Below are positions 16,108 through 24,184 of a stretch of 64,000 nucleotides of DNA, one piece after another. The stretch spans positions 229,888-293,887 of the forward strand of contig JAHCHG010000006.1 of NCBI GenBank assembly GCA_026129865.1, written 5' to 3'. The notes below the pieces were generated by a model. It searched no databases, was not told where the DNA came from, and was given only the letters and a program-made list of their open reading frames with translations. The translations under genes were made by a program, and so were the position numbers. Each line of letters opens with the position of its first letter. Position 1 is the stretch's first letter. Source of the stretch: Pyrinomonadaceae bacterium. Its GTDB lineage: Bacteria > Acidobacteriota > Blastocatellia > Pyrinomonadales > Pyrinomonadaceae.

Positions 16108-17184
16108 TTACGCCGAAACCGTTTCCGCTTTGAGTTTTTCAGTTTGGTAGTGTGTTGTCAGAGCGTTAACGAACTCGTCCAGATCGCCTTCCATAACGGA
16201 CTCAAGCTGGTGCGTCGTCAAACCGATCCGATGGTCCGAAACGCGGTTTTCCTTAAAATTATATGTTCTGATCTTTTCCGAACGGTCGCCGCTGCCGACC
16301 ATCGATTTTCGCTCGCTTGCCAGCGCATCGTGCTGTTTTTGTTCTTCAATTTCCTGCAGGCGTGCGCGTAAAACGCGCATAGCTTTTTCGCGATTCTTTA
16401 TCTGCGATTTTTCGTCCTGCATTGAAACCACGACATTAGTCGGAAGATGCGTGATTCGTACAGCCGAATATGTTGTGTTAACCGATTGACCGCCGGGACC
16501 GCTCGAACAGAAAGTGTCGATCCGCAGATCGTTTTGATCGATCTGAACATCGACTTCTTCGGCTTCCGGCAAAACGGCAACGGTGATCGCCGATGTGTGA
16601 ATTCGTCCCGAAGTTTCCGTCTGCGGCACGCGCTGAACGCGGTGAACGCCGGATTCGTATCGCATTTTGGAATAGACGTTATCACCTTCGATCATAGCAA
16701 TGGCATCTTTGATGCCGCCGACTCCCGTGTCGGACATTTCCATGATCTCCATTTTCCAGCCCTGTCGTTCCGCATAGCGCGCATACATCCGCAAAATTTC
16801 AGCCGCAAACAGCGTCGCTTCGTCCCCGCCGGTTCCGGCGCGAATTTCGAGAATTACGTTCTTTTCGTCGTTCGGATCTTTTGGAATAAGCAGGAACTTC
16901 AATTTTTCCTCGGCGGCTTCGAGGTTGTTTTCGAGTTCGTCTATCTCTAGTTCGGCGAGCTCACGCATATCGGCGTCGTCGGTTTCCGAAAGCAGCTCTT
17001 TCGCGCCGGCAAGCTCTTCTTTCATCTTTTTGACATCGCGGTACTTTGCGACGATCTCGCCGAGCGAAGCATGTTTTTTCATCAGCTTTGTATAAGCCGA
17101 AATGTCCGAAGTGATATCGGGCGAGGACAGCTGGCGATTCAGATCCTCATAATTTTCTTCAATTTGTGCAAGTTTTTCCAACAT
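16108..17184 (-). CDS. prfA: Peptide chain release factor 1
   Basis: RF1 reads UAA and UAG stop codons in the ribosomal A site and triggers release of the finished chain. The 358-residue length is normal. The catalytic GGQ is at 231-233 in [20 protein letters not shown], and the stop-reading PxT motif (Pro187-Gln188-Thr189) sits before SGRIHTS, which distinguishes RF1 from RF2. No prmC methyltransferase gene follows it; a histidine phosphatase gene does instead. A 9-bp repeat array starts at its stop codon. Confidence 0.97.
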   Translation of the reverse strand: MLEKLAQIEENYEDLNRQLSSPDITSDISAYTKLMKKHASLGEIVAKYRDVKKMKEELAGAKELLSETDDADMRELAELEIDELENNLEAAEEKLKFLLIPKDPNDEKNVILEIRAGTGGDEATLFAAEILRMYARYAERQGWKMEIMEMSDTGVGGIKDAIAMIEGDNVYSKMRYESGVHRVQRVPQTETSGRIHTSAITVAVLPEAEEVDVQIDQNDLRIDTFCSSGPGGQSVNTTYSAVRITHLPTNVVVSMQDEKSQIKNREKAMRVLRARLQEIEEQKQHDALASERKSMVGSGDRSEKIRTYNFKENRVSDHRIGLTTHQLESVMEGDLDEFVNALTTHYQTEKLKAETVSA

Positions 17185-17256
17185 AACGGTTTCTCCGCGT
17201 TAAGCGCATAAGTCAATTAATAAATAGGTTTGAGAGATTTCAGGCGAAGAACGACG

Positions 17257-18468
17257 CTAGACGACTACTTCAAGTTCGCGGTCGAATGCAGGAACTTCTT
17301 CCGCATCGACCGGCTCAAATTTCAGCGATTCCTTCAAAGCTTCGATCGCGACCTCAAGCTGTTCGCTGTCCGGTTCCTGAGTTGTAATGTTTTGAAGCCA
17401 GATGCCGGGAAGTGTTATTAATTTAAACACTGCGCTCGACTCTTTCTTTGCCGCGTAGCGGATGATCTCGTATGAAAGTCCGGCTACGAGCGGCATCAAA
17501 ATTATGCGAACCAAAAGGTTTAACCAGAGCGCGTCAAATTTGATCACCGAAAACAGCACGATCGCAACGAGCATTACGACCATCAGGAACGAAGTTCCGC
17601 AGCGCGGATGCTGGCGTTTTTGAACATGAGCGTTTTCGGGCGTCAGTTCCGCGCCTTTTTCCCATGCGAATACGGTTTTATGCTCCGCTCCGTGATATTC
17701 GAAAACTCTTCTGATGTCCTTCAAATAAGACATCGAGAAGATCATTACGACAAAGAAAAACATTCGAACCAAACCGTCGATCAAATTAAAAGCTACCCAT
17801 GAATGCGGTTTTACTTCCCAAATATAGGCTTTGACCATTTCGAACCAACCTGCGTTCGCGAGAATTGCCGGCGCTTCAGCCCAGCCGAGAGCGATGAACA
17901 GAACGTTTGTCAAAATAAGCGGTGCAACGATAAAAAGAAGCACGTTAAACCCGAGTGCAAAAATTATCGAACCGACCGCACCGGCGGTTTGCGCCTGCTT
18001 TTTTTCTTTCTTTTCGGGCATTACCACTTTCGGCTTTGCCTTTGTAAAATTTTCGTCGAAGGTTCCTTCAGCTAGAACAGGTTGGGTTTGGAGTTCTTTT
18101 GCCTTTTCCAGAGCTTCCTGTTCTTCCATGTCTTCATGGGCGATCTGCGCCGAAAAATTAAGCGCCTTAATGCCCAGAGCCATCGATTGAATTAGGGTCG
18201 CGCCGCCGCGGAGGATCGGAATGTTAAGCCATTTATACTTATCGCTCCATTTCGGCAGGCTCTCTGCTTTTTTAATGATCGAACCGTCAGATTTTCGCAC
18301 TGCGATCGCATAAGCGCTCGGTGTTCGCATCATAACGCCTTCCATCACGGCTTGTCCGCCGACGATCAGATCGCGCTGAACGGCAAACAGAGTATGGAGT
18401 AAATTGATCTTTCGAACTGAATTTTTCTTGTTCATAGCTGTCGCTTTTGATTTCAAATCAATCATCAA
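17257..18468 (-). CDS. DUF1385 (YqhQ-like) membrane protein
   Basis: This 403-residue protein carries the DUF1385 signature [15 protein letters not shown] near residue 37, followed by [20 protein letters not shown]. Several membrane helices lie in the middle, and [16 protein letters not shown] with [12 protein letters not shown] follows, which are invariant blocks of the family. Its biochemical role is not established; relatives are often found beside prfA and rpmE, as here, so the order rpmE - DUF1385 - prfA is a conserved neighbourhood. Two in-frame ATG codons (18468, 18432) lack ribosome sites, and the later one gives 391 residues. A Lys/Ala-rich segment near 150-165 may be a loop. Confidence 0.85.
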   Translation of the reverse strand: MMIDLKSKATAMNKKNSVRKINLLHTLFAVQRDLIVGGQAVMEGVMMRTPSAYAIAVRKSDGSIIKKAESLPKWSDKYKWLNIPILRGGATLIQSMALGIKALNFSAQIAHEDMEEQEALEKAKELQTQPVLAEGTFDENFTKAKPKVVMPEKKEKKQAQTAGAVGSIIFALGFNVLLFIVAPLILTNVLFIALGWAEAPAILANAGWFEMVKAYIWEVKPHSWVAFNLIDGLVRMFFFVVMIFSMSYLKDIRRVFEYHGAEHKTVFAWEKGAELTPENAHVQKRQHPRCGTSFLMVVMLVAIVLFSVIKFDALWLNLLVRIILMPLVAGLSYEIIRYAAKKESSAVFKLITLPGIWLQNITTQEPDSEQLEVAIEALKESLKFEPVDAEEVPAFDRELEVVV

Positions 18469-18492
18469 AGATGTCCAATCAGGCTTTCATTC

Positions 18493-18583
18493 AAATAAAA
18501 ATAACGCCGATGCTTTTTGGGTTTGCTGCCGATCGGGAAGTTTTTACACTCCGAGCGATCGACGCGCGAAAAGCGTCGGCGTT
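18493..18583 (-). terminator. Terminator hairpin after rpmE
   Basis: Fifteen-base arms at 18503-18517 and 18569-18583 pair with one G-U wobble around an about 50-base loop. On the minus strand a run of T follows (18493-18502). The large loop is unusual for a terminator. Confidence 0.6.
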
Positions 18584-18622
18584 AGATTTTATCGGGCTAA
18601 TAGTTTAAAAAATTCAAATGGT

Positions 18623-18847
18623 TCATTTTTCCGTGGCTTTAACGGCGCCGCGGGCATAACGCTTATTGAATCTGTCAACACGTCCGGCGGTATCGACCAA
18701 TTTTTGCTTACCGGTAAAGAACGGATGACATTCCGAACAAATTTCAATATGGAGATCTTCGCCCATCGTCGAACGAGTTTTGAAATTGTTTCCGCATGCG
18801 CAAACAACATCGATCTCTTGGTAATTAGGATGTATTTCTGGTTTCAT
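18623..18847 (-). CDS. rpmE: 50S ribosomal protein L31 (zinc-binding form)
   Basis: The 74-residue protein begins [16 protein letters not shown] and has the four zinc cysteines of the C+ form (Cys16, Cys18, Cys37, Cys40). The conserved [20 protein letters not shown] block follows. It is a component of the large ribosomal subunit at the central protuberance. A GGGGGT ribosome site and a good sigma-70 promoter at 18898-18927 precede it, and a hairpin terminator follows. Confidence 0.97.
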   Translation of the reverse strand: MKPEIHPNYQEIDVVCACGNNFKTRSTMGEDLHIEICSECHPFFTGKQKLVDTAGRVDRFNKRYARGAVKATEK

Positions 18848-18897
18848 TGATTTATATTTACCCCCTTGTTAGAGTCTCGCATCAAATGCAAACTAGC

Positions 18898-18927
18898 ATA
18901 ATACAAGCCGAGTGCTAAGCGCGTCAA
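18898..18927 (-). promoter_or_regulatory. Sigma-70 promoter of rpmE
   Basis: On the minus strand TTGACG (18922-18927) and TATTAT (18898-18903) are separated by 18 bases. Initiation near 18891 gives a short leader before the L31 start. Confidence 0.65.
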
Positions 18928-18963
18928 GCAAAGCCTTAACTCGGCGGCGACCATATTCCGCGA

Positions 18964-21261
18964 TCACTTTTCGCTTCGCGTCAGCGGAACGATGAAAACA
19001 GGACACGGAGTTTTCTGAACGACACGATCGGTTACGCTTCCTAAATGGATGTTCGCGCGTTCGGTTCCGCCGCGACCGTGCGACGCCATCATTATCAGAT
19101 CGACGTTTTCCTCTTCGCTAAGCGCGACGATGGTGCGCGCAGGTCCCGATCCGGCAACGAGCGTTATTACATCTATCCCTTCTTCTTTTAACGTTTCGGC
19201 AATATCGTCTAAATACTGCTGGATCCTTTCGCTGTAGTTCTCAGATTCCGACCCCTCGGGCACCGAGAACAGCAGAACTTTGCTGCCGAATTCATTGGCA
19301 AATTTTCTGATGTACGGCAAGACCTTTTCTGCCGCTTCGGAACCGTCGAGCGCGACCAAAATTCGTTTGAACTTCGACCGTCGGCTGCGCCAGTTATCCG
19401 TCGGTCGGATCAGAAGCGTCGGCGTCAAAGTCTTTTTAATAACCCGCTGCGCGATGCTGTCGGTCATTATCGAATCGACGGAAAATTTTCCGCGCGTCGT
19501 CATGATTATCAGATCGGCGCCTGTTTCCTGAGCGTAAGAATCGATCCCGGTCGAAGGATCGCCTTTTCGAATTTCGATGTCAGATTCCAGTCCGTCGCTG
19601 TTGATCAAGCCGGAAACCATTTCTAAATATTCGGTCTGGTCTGTTTCGTCATACTTATCTTTTTCGTCGATCGCTATCAATTTCAAGGTCGACCCGTATG
19701 AACGCGCAAATGCACGGGCGATCGGTAAAACCTGCTCGGCGAGCGAGTTGCCGCTCAGCGGAACGATTATGTTGTCGAAAGCTATCTCGCCCGGTGCGGT
19801 CTTTTGCAGCGTCAACGGCAGATACCTCTGTTCGGAAATTATCGAACCTAGACGATCTTCGACCGAAGGCGGCTTGCCGAGTTTGTTTCGATAGTATGTA
19901 AAGCCGACGTAAAGCAGCGGTACGAGTATCAGATAAGCCCAGGCGCCTTCGAAAAACCGCTCTTCAAAGATGATGAATGTCGCAAAAGACGTCAGCAGCG
20001 CCGCGATAGCAGTTCCGAGTAGAGAAAAGAGTTTTCCTATGCCGAACCGTTCGCGCATTTCCCGAAAAAGACGTTTCGACGCTGCCCATCCGGTCATACT
20101 CAGCAAGATGAAAACACCCGCGGCGTAAAGCGCCAGATAAGTTTCTTCGTGTGTTCCAAACAATAAAAATGAAAGTCCGATAACGCCGATCATCAGCCAG
20201 ACCGGATAATCCGCGACATCGTGTTTATTTCGCTGCCCGAACGCCGCCGAAACGTAATGACGGTAACGAAGTCCGAGCGCCAGATTTTGAATTCCCTGGG
20301 CTGCCGCCGCGCAAGCCGAAAGCAGAACAGCTATGCCGATGAATGTTCCCGCATAAGACGCCCACGCCGGCAGCAGAAAATCCATCGTTTGCGTGAACAC
20401 CGAAACGTGCGAATTGAGCGGGTCCGAATCGGCAAATATCGCGGGACCGACGATCAGCATCGTCAGCGCGGTCGTGCCCATTATGATTATCAAACTTCCG
20501 AACGCCTTGCGGCTTCGCTCGGCGCGTTTTCCTTCGTATGCAGCAACGAGATTTGCGAAGATCTCAATTCCGGTCATCAACGCCAGAATTCGCGCATAGC
20601 CGCCAAGGGTCAGGTGAAAATATGATGACTTAACCGCTTCGCCGTTCTCGGCGACATAATTTACCGGGTCAAAAGAAAACGCCTGGAGATTGAAGTCCGG
20701 AAGATGAAATCCCTGTTTATAGATCGTGGCAAATATCATCACCCACAAAAGCGCTAAAATCGCAGCCGTCGCGGGACCGAACGCACGAGCCGAAACCTTC
20801 GGTCCGCGGTTTACGAGCCAACCCGTCAAAATGCTCAATGCGATCGCGAGAAACGTGCGGTATTGCCATCCGCCGATCGTCCCGTTAAGCGCAGGCAATC
20901 TGTCGGCGATAAATGTAACGAGCGCCGCCATTGAAACCAGAAACGTCAGCGTATATTCGATAACGGTAATTCCGGCGTTTATCTTTACCGCCCAGCCGCC
21001 GAATTCTTCCTCGGAAAGACCGCTGCCGCCGCTGCCGTCGGTTACCCAGCGCATCACCTGACGGTACATTGCCGAAACCATTATTACGGTAAAAACCGCC
21101 AGCCAAACGGTCGCACCAAACGTAACCTGTGCAACGCCCGCAATAACAATGAGTTTTAGAAATGGTCCGAAGACGTATAAGGGCGATGTTGCCGGATCGC
21201 CTCCACCGGCAAGTGCGCCTTCAAATGAGTTTGAAAGCTTGCGCGAAATAGTTGCTCCCAT
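18964..21261 (-). CDS. APC-superfamily permease fused to two universal stress protein domains
   Basis: The first about 455 of 765 residues are a 12-helix-type permease; the N-terminal GGGDPATSPLYVFGP recalls the first helix of APC/KUP transporters. The C-terminal cytoplasmic part holds two Usp domains. Usp1 (about 493-620, starting FDNIIVPLSGNSLAEQ) lacks a clean nucleotide loop. Usp2 (about 631-762, FKRILVALDGSEAAEKVLP) keeps the G-2x-G-9x-G(S/T) ATP loop in GRGGTERANIHLGSVT. The fusion suggests that transport is gated by nucleotide or stress signals. Substrate (amino acid or potassium) cannot be told. It is a single-gene unit. Confidence 0.83.
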   Translation of the reverse strand: MGATISRKLSNSFEGALAGGGDPATSPLYVFGPFLKLIVIAGVAQVTFGATVWLAVFTVIMVSAMYRQVMRWVTDGSGGSGLSEEEFGGWAVKINAGITVIEYTLTFLVSMAALVTFIADRLPALNGTIGGWQYRTFLAIALSILTGWLVNRGPKVSARAFGPATAAILALLWVMIFATIYKQGFHLPDFNLQAFSFDPVNYVAENGEAVKSSYFHLTLGGYARILALMTGIEIFANLVAAYEGKRAERSRKAFGSLIIIMGTTALTMLIVGPAIFADSDPLNSHVSVFTQTMDFLLPAWASYAGTFIGIAVLLSACAAAAQGIQNLALGLRYRHYVSAAFGQRNKHDVADYPVWLMIGVIGLSFLLFGTHEETYLALYAAGVFILLSMTGWAASKRLFREMRERFGIGKLFSLLGTAIAALLTSFATFIIFEERFFEGAWAYLILVPLLYVGFTYYRNKLGKPPSVEDRLGSIISEQRYLPLTLQKTAPGEIAFDNIIVPLSGNSLAEQVLPIARAFARSYGSTLKLIAIDEKDKYDETDQTEYLEMVSGLINSDGLESDIEIRKGDPSTGIDSYAQETGADLIIMTTRGKFSVDSIMTDSIAQRVIKKTLTPTLLIRPTDNWRSRRSKFKRILVALDGSEAAEKVLPYIRKFANEFGSKVLLFSVPEGSESENYSERIQQYLDDIAETLKEEGIDVITLVAGSGPARTIVALSEEENVDLIMMASHGRGGTERANIHLGSVTDRVVQKTPCPVFIVPLTRSEK

Positions 21262-21404
21262 AGGCTTTTTATAATAGATCAGAAAACCCGCGAATGCGAA
21301 AAGTGAAAAACCGCAATCTTCTGCAAGCGTGCGGTCTTAGTGAAAAAATTCGATCTCCGGAGAATAACCTCAGGCTTCCGCGGTGTCGTCGAACGCAATG
21401 AACT

Positions 21405-21558
21405 TAATAGCCTGGGTTAAACGACTGGAAAGAGAGCATCCTCCGGGGGCGATTTCTGATGCTGAGCAGCATCTGCTGTTCATCGCCTTCAGCGACGGAA
21501 AATGGTTCATCATTTCCTTGGGCTGCATTCACCCCGCTCATTTAACCCCGGGCTATTA
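21405..21558. repeat. Palindromic element with terminal inverted repeats
   Basis: TAATAGCCTGGGTTAA (21405-21420) is matched in inverted form by TTAACCCCGGGCTATTA (21542-21558), with few mismatches. An internal perfect hairpin GATGCTG-AG-CAGCATC lies at 21458-21473. The about 154-bp unit has no coding frame and looks like a MITE or other dispersed intergenic repeat. The rest of the gene-free stretch 21262-21648 holds nothing I recognise. Confidence 0.65.
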
Positions 21559-21648
21559 GGTTTGTCGCTTTCAGCGAAGGTATTTTGGATCGTCATTTTT
21601 TGATTACTTTGACAATCCCTGTGAAACAATTCTTTTTCGTGGACAAGC

Positions 21649-22353
21649 TTAAAAGGCGGACTCTTTTAGAAAATCGTCATAATCTTTTTTGATCACGCGA
21701 TAGCAGCGGCAGGCGGTTTTTTCCAGGTCTTTTCGGTTGAGGATCGATAGGTTGCCGCGTGAATAGCTGATCAAACGGTTGCTCTGCAATCCGGCGGCGG
21801 CTTTGCTGACTGCTTCGCGGCGGACGCCGAGCATGTTCGAAAGGAATTCCTGCGTAATTCGGAATTCGTCAGACCGCATTCGGTCCTGCGTCATTAAAAG
21901 CCAGCGTGCAAGGCGCGATTCGATATCGTGATAACGGTTGCAGGCGGCGGTCTGCGAGATCTGTGTGATGAGCGAATGGACGTAAAGATTGATCACGCGG
22001 CGGAGTTGATTGTCATTCTCTACCGCTGCTTGAAGATCGGCGGATCGCATTCGAAACGCCGTTCCTTCACCTTGAACAAGCGCGTGATTATTCGCCTTTT
22101 CAACGCCGAGAAATACGCCGATTCCAACCATTCCCTCGTTTCCGACAATCCCGACCTCGAGCGTCGAATCGGTTTCGACCGATGACAAAAGCGAAATAAT
22201 TCCGCTTTCCGGAAAATACACAAACGTTGAAATTTCGCCGGGTTGATATATGTCTTTTCCGAATTCTAAAGGGACAGTTTCGAGTTTCGAGTGGAGCTTC
22301 CGAAACGATCCGCTGTCAAGCGCAGAAAGTAATCGATTATTTGGGATCGACAT
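21649..22353 (-). CDS. Crp/Fnr-family transcriptional regulator A
   Basis: The 234-residue regulator has an N-terminal cyclic-nucleotide-binding-type beta-roll (YFPESGIISLLSSV, VGIVGNEGMVGIGVFLG), a long dimer helix (HSLITQISQTAACNRYHDIESR) and a C-terminal winged helix whose recognition part is LSNMLGVRREAVSKAA. No Fnr-type cysteines are clustered at the N-terminus, so it probably does not carry an FeS cluster. The ATG at 22353 was chosen because TAAGGAG lies 10 bases before it; a longer frame reaches 22599 but overlaps the next gene. It is a tandem paralogue of the gene upstream and has a terminator between them. Confidence 0.88.
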   Translation of the reverse strand: MSIPNNRLLSALDSGSFRKLHSKLETVPLEFGKDIYQPGEISTFVYFPESGIISLLSSVETDSTLEVGIVGNEGMVGIGVFLGVEKANNHALVQGEGTAFRMRSADLQAAVENDNQLRRVINLYVHSLITQISQTAACNRYHDIESRLARWLLMTQDRMRSDEFRITQEFLSNMLGVRREAVSKAAAGLQSNRLISYSRGNLSILNRKDLEKTACRCYRVIKKDYDDFLKESAF

Positions 22354-22446
22354 CTGAAAAATTCTCCTTAATACGGTCGCGTCGTGGTTGACGGCAGACG
22401 GCATAAGAAGATGTTTGATAGACAATTCCAGATGACGAATGTCGAA

Positions 22447-22477
22447 AATAAAAAAGCTGCCTTGCGGAACAGCTTTT
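22447..22477 (-). terminator. Terminator between the two Crp/Fnr genes
   Basis: AAAAGCTG (452-459 of this kilobase) and CAGCTTTT (470-477) pair over an 11-base region, and a T run follows on the minus strand. It would separate transcription of the two regulators. Confidence 0.7.
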
Positions 22478-22510
22478 ATCATAACAGATATTCCGGTTTT
22501 AGCGACTGTT

Positions 22511-23248
22511 TCAGGCGCTTTGGCGAAAGATGTTTTCTCCGAGAAGCCGGACATATTCGTCAAAGACGACTTTATAACATTCGCAAACGGCTGCTTCAAG
22601 ACCTGGACGGTCTATGACGATCATAGTCCCGCGATCATTCGTGATCAGCTTTTTCGCCGCCAGCTTTTGCGCAGCCAGCGTCACGCCTTCGCGCCTGACG
22701 CCGAGCATATTCGAAATTAGGTCATGCGTCATTATCAGCTTGTTCGTATCAAGCCGGTCGTGGCTCAAAAGCAGCCAGCGGCATAACTGCTGTTCAATGG
22801 AATGGAGCCGATTGCATACCGCGGTCTGCGATATCTGCGTCATTAACGCCTGAGTGTAGCGAAGAAGAAGTTCCTGAAATTTTCCTCCGCGGGAAAATTC
22901 TTCTTGAAGAACGCTGTCCTTCAAACGAACCATCGTTCCGGCGCTTTGAATGATCGCGCGGCTCGTCGTGGTCTTTCCGCCCATAAACAGCGAAACCCCG
23001 ACCACGCCGTCGTTTCCGATGATCCCGATCTCCGCAGTGCTGCCGTTTTCCATTATATAAAGCAGAGAAACGATGGCGGTTGACGGAAAATAAACATAAT
23101 TCATTTGTTCGCCCGATTCATATAGAACATCACCGAGCGTAAACGAAATAAGGTCAAAATTAGGTAACAATATAGCCAATTCGGCTTTAGGAAGTGCCGC
23201 GAGAAGGTGATTCTTCAAAGCTGCATTTTTTATCTCGCTGACAGGCAT
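22511..23248 (-). CDS. Crp/Fnr-family transcriptional regulator B
   Basis: This 245-residue paralogue of the neighbouring regulator shares the beta-roll (YFPSTAIVSLLYIMENGSTA, IGIIGNDGVVGVSLFMGG), the dimer helix ALMTQISQTAVCNRLHSIEQ and the helix-turn-helix ISNMLGVRREGVTLAA. The recognition helices of the two are nearly the same, so they may bind the same sites. Palindromes with a GTGCGATA core lie in the 405-bp gap upstream, between this gene and a divergent receiver gene, which suggests autoregulation. The effector is unknown. Confidence 0.88.
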   Translation of the reverse strand: MPVSEIKNAALKNHLLAALPKAELAILLPNFDLISFTLGDVLYESGEQMNYVYFPSTAIVSLLYIMENGSTAEIGIIGNDGVVGVSLFMGGKTTTSRAIIQSAGTMVRLKDSVLQEEFSRGGKFQELLLRYTQALMTQISQTAVCNRLHSIEQQLCRWLLLSHDRLDTNKLIMTHDLISNMLGVRREGVTLAAQKLAAKKLITNDRGTMIVIDRPGLEAAVCECYKVVFDEYVRLLGENIFRQSA

Positions 23249-23311
23249 AGTTCAAAAGTTTAGAGATTATAATTGCTGAAATCGTTGTTTTTTTCCCCAC
23301 AATCATATCAA

Positions 23312-23345
23312 ATGCGGTCGCATCGTATGTGCGATACCGCACATA
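23312..23345. promoter_or_regulatory. Paired palindromes, candidate Crp/Fnr operator 1
   Basis: ATGCG-GT-CGCAT (23312-23323) is followed at once by TATGTGCG-ATAC-CGCACATA (23326-23345), a palindrome with perfect 8-base arms. They lie about 65-95 bp upstream of the regulator B start. The geometry fits a dimeric Crp/Fnr-type binding site. Confidence 0.6.
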
Positions 23346-23465
23346 TTAAGAAATAGTCAGCTAGATATCCGCTTCTTCCGTTTCAATTCCGTCGACTTAT
23401 TCCAACTCTTTAAGGTGAAACGCCAAATAAAAGAATTTACGCGGGTTAAATAAATTTTGGCGACA

Positions 23466-23479
23466 GTGCGATAGCGCAC
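23466..23479. promoter_or_regulatory. Palindrome, candidate Crp/Fnr operator 2
   Basis: GTGCG-ATAG-CGCAC repeats the core of operator 1 (GTGCGATA-N-CGCAC) 133 bases away, on the side of the divergent receiver gene. The rest of the gene-free stretch 23249-23653 is AT-rich and shows nothing else I can name. Confidence 0.6.
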
Positions 23480-23653
23480 GTAGATAATCTTTCAGCTGTG
23501 TTACCGTTCGGTTGAACTTCGATTTTAAGTGAGCGCCGATTACATGAAAGGGCTCGAAAATGAGTAATTGCTATATATTTCGATCGGTGAAGATCGACGG
23601 TGATGTGGAAGTCTAAGCAGTAAATTATGACTAGACATTGTTAGAGAGAAATT

Positions 23654-24055
23654 ATGAATATCCTCTACGCCGAACCTGACCAAAATTCCATAGAAATGGT
23701 GAGAGCTTTTATGGAATTTGCGGACGTTAGAGTAACGAGTTCAAATTATTTAGGCGAAGCCGAGGAAATAGCGCGTTCCGATCAATTTGATATATTTCTC
23801 ACGGAATTTAATTTTCCCGGACAGAACAGCCTTCTTTTTTGCAGGACTTTGAAGCGCCTATTTCCTGATACGCCGATCATTTGCTATTCGGAAGCGGCGA
23901 CGGATAGTGATTTTGCCGAGATCGCAGACGCAGGAGTTGAGAATTGTATTCGAAAACCGGCGATCAACGATCTTTACATTGCAGTAACGGAAAAATTAGG
24001 TGTCGGCAGGGTTGAAGTTACGTCGGCAGGTCCAATTCGAACCGGGCAGATTTGA
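23654..24055 (+). CDS. Receiver-only protein with Glu in place of the phospho-acceptor Asp
   Basis: The 133-residue protein is a single receiver-like domain. The acidic pocket reads AEPDQ (Glu7, Asp9) and the conserved lysine is present (Lys101 in CIRKP), as is Ser79. The residue that normally is the phosphorylated Asp is Glu51 in FLTEFNFPGQ. Glutamate at this place often mimics the phosphorylated state, so the protein may be locked on or act as a pseudo-receiver. A short basic tail follows. It is divergent from two Crp/Fnr genes with palindromes between, and a terminator follows it. No kinase gene is adjacent. Confidence 0.78.
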   Translation: MNILYAEPDQNSIEMVRAFMEFADVRVTSSNYLGEAEEIARSDQFDIFLTEFNFPGQNSLLFCRTLKRLFPDTPIICYSEAATDSDFAEIADAGVENCIRKPAINDLYIAVTEKLGVGRVEVTSAGPIRTGQI

Positions 24056-24129
24056 AATTTGCCGCTGCACTTGTGCAGCAATCGGCTTTAGAAGTAGAAC
24101 TCCAATTCTCTTCCTTACCCAGCAGGGGA

Positions 24130-24165
24130 GGGTGCGATTTTTAAAAAGATCGCGCCCTTTTTTTT
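24130..24165 (+). terminator. Terminator after the receiver-only gene
   Basis: GGGTGCGAT and its partner ATCGCGCCC form a GC-rich stem with one wobble, with an A/T-rich inner part, and eight T residues follow at once. Confidence 0.75.
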
Positions 24166-24184
24166 GCCCGTATTTATTAATAAT

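Noticed and set aside
22354..22599. Longer N-terminus for Crp/Fnr regulator A
   Set aside because: It would overlap the start of the gap and the end of regulator B, is not like the family, and the ATG at 22353 has a clear ribosome site.
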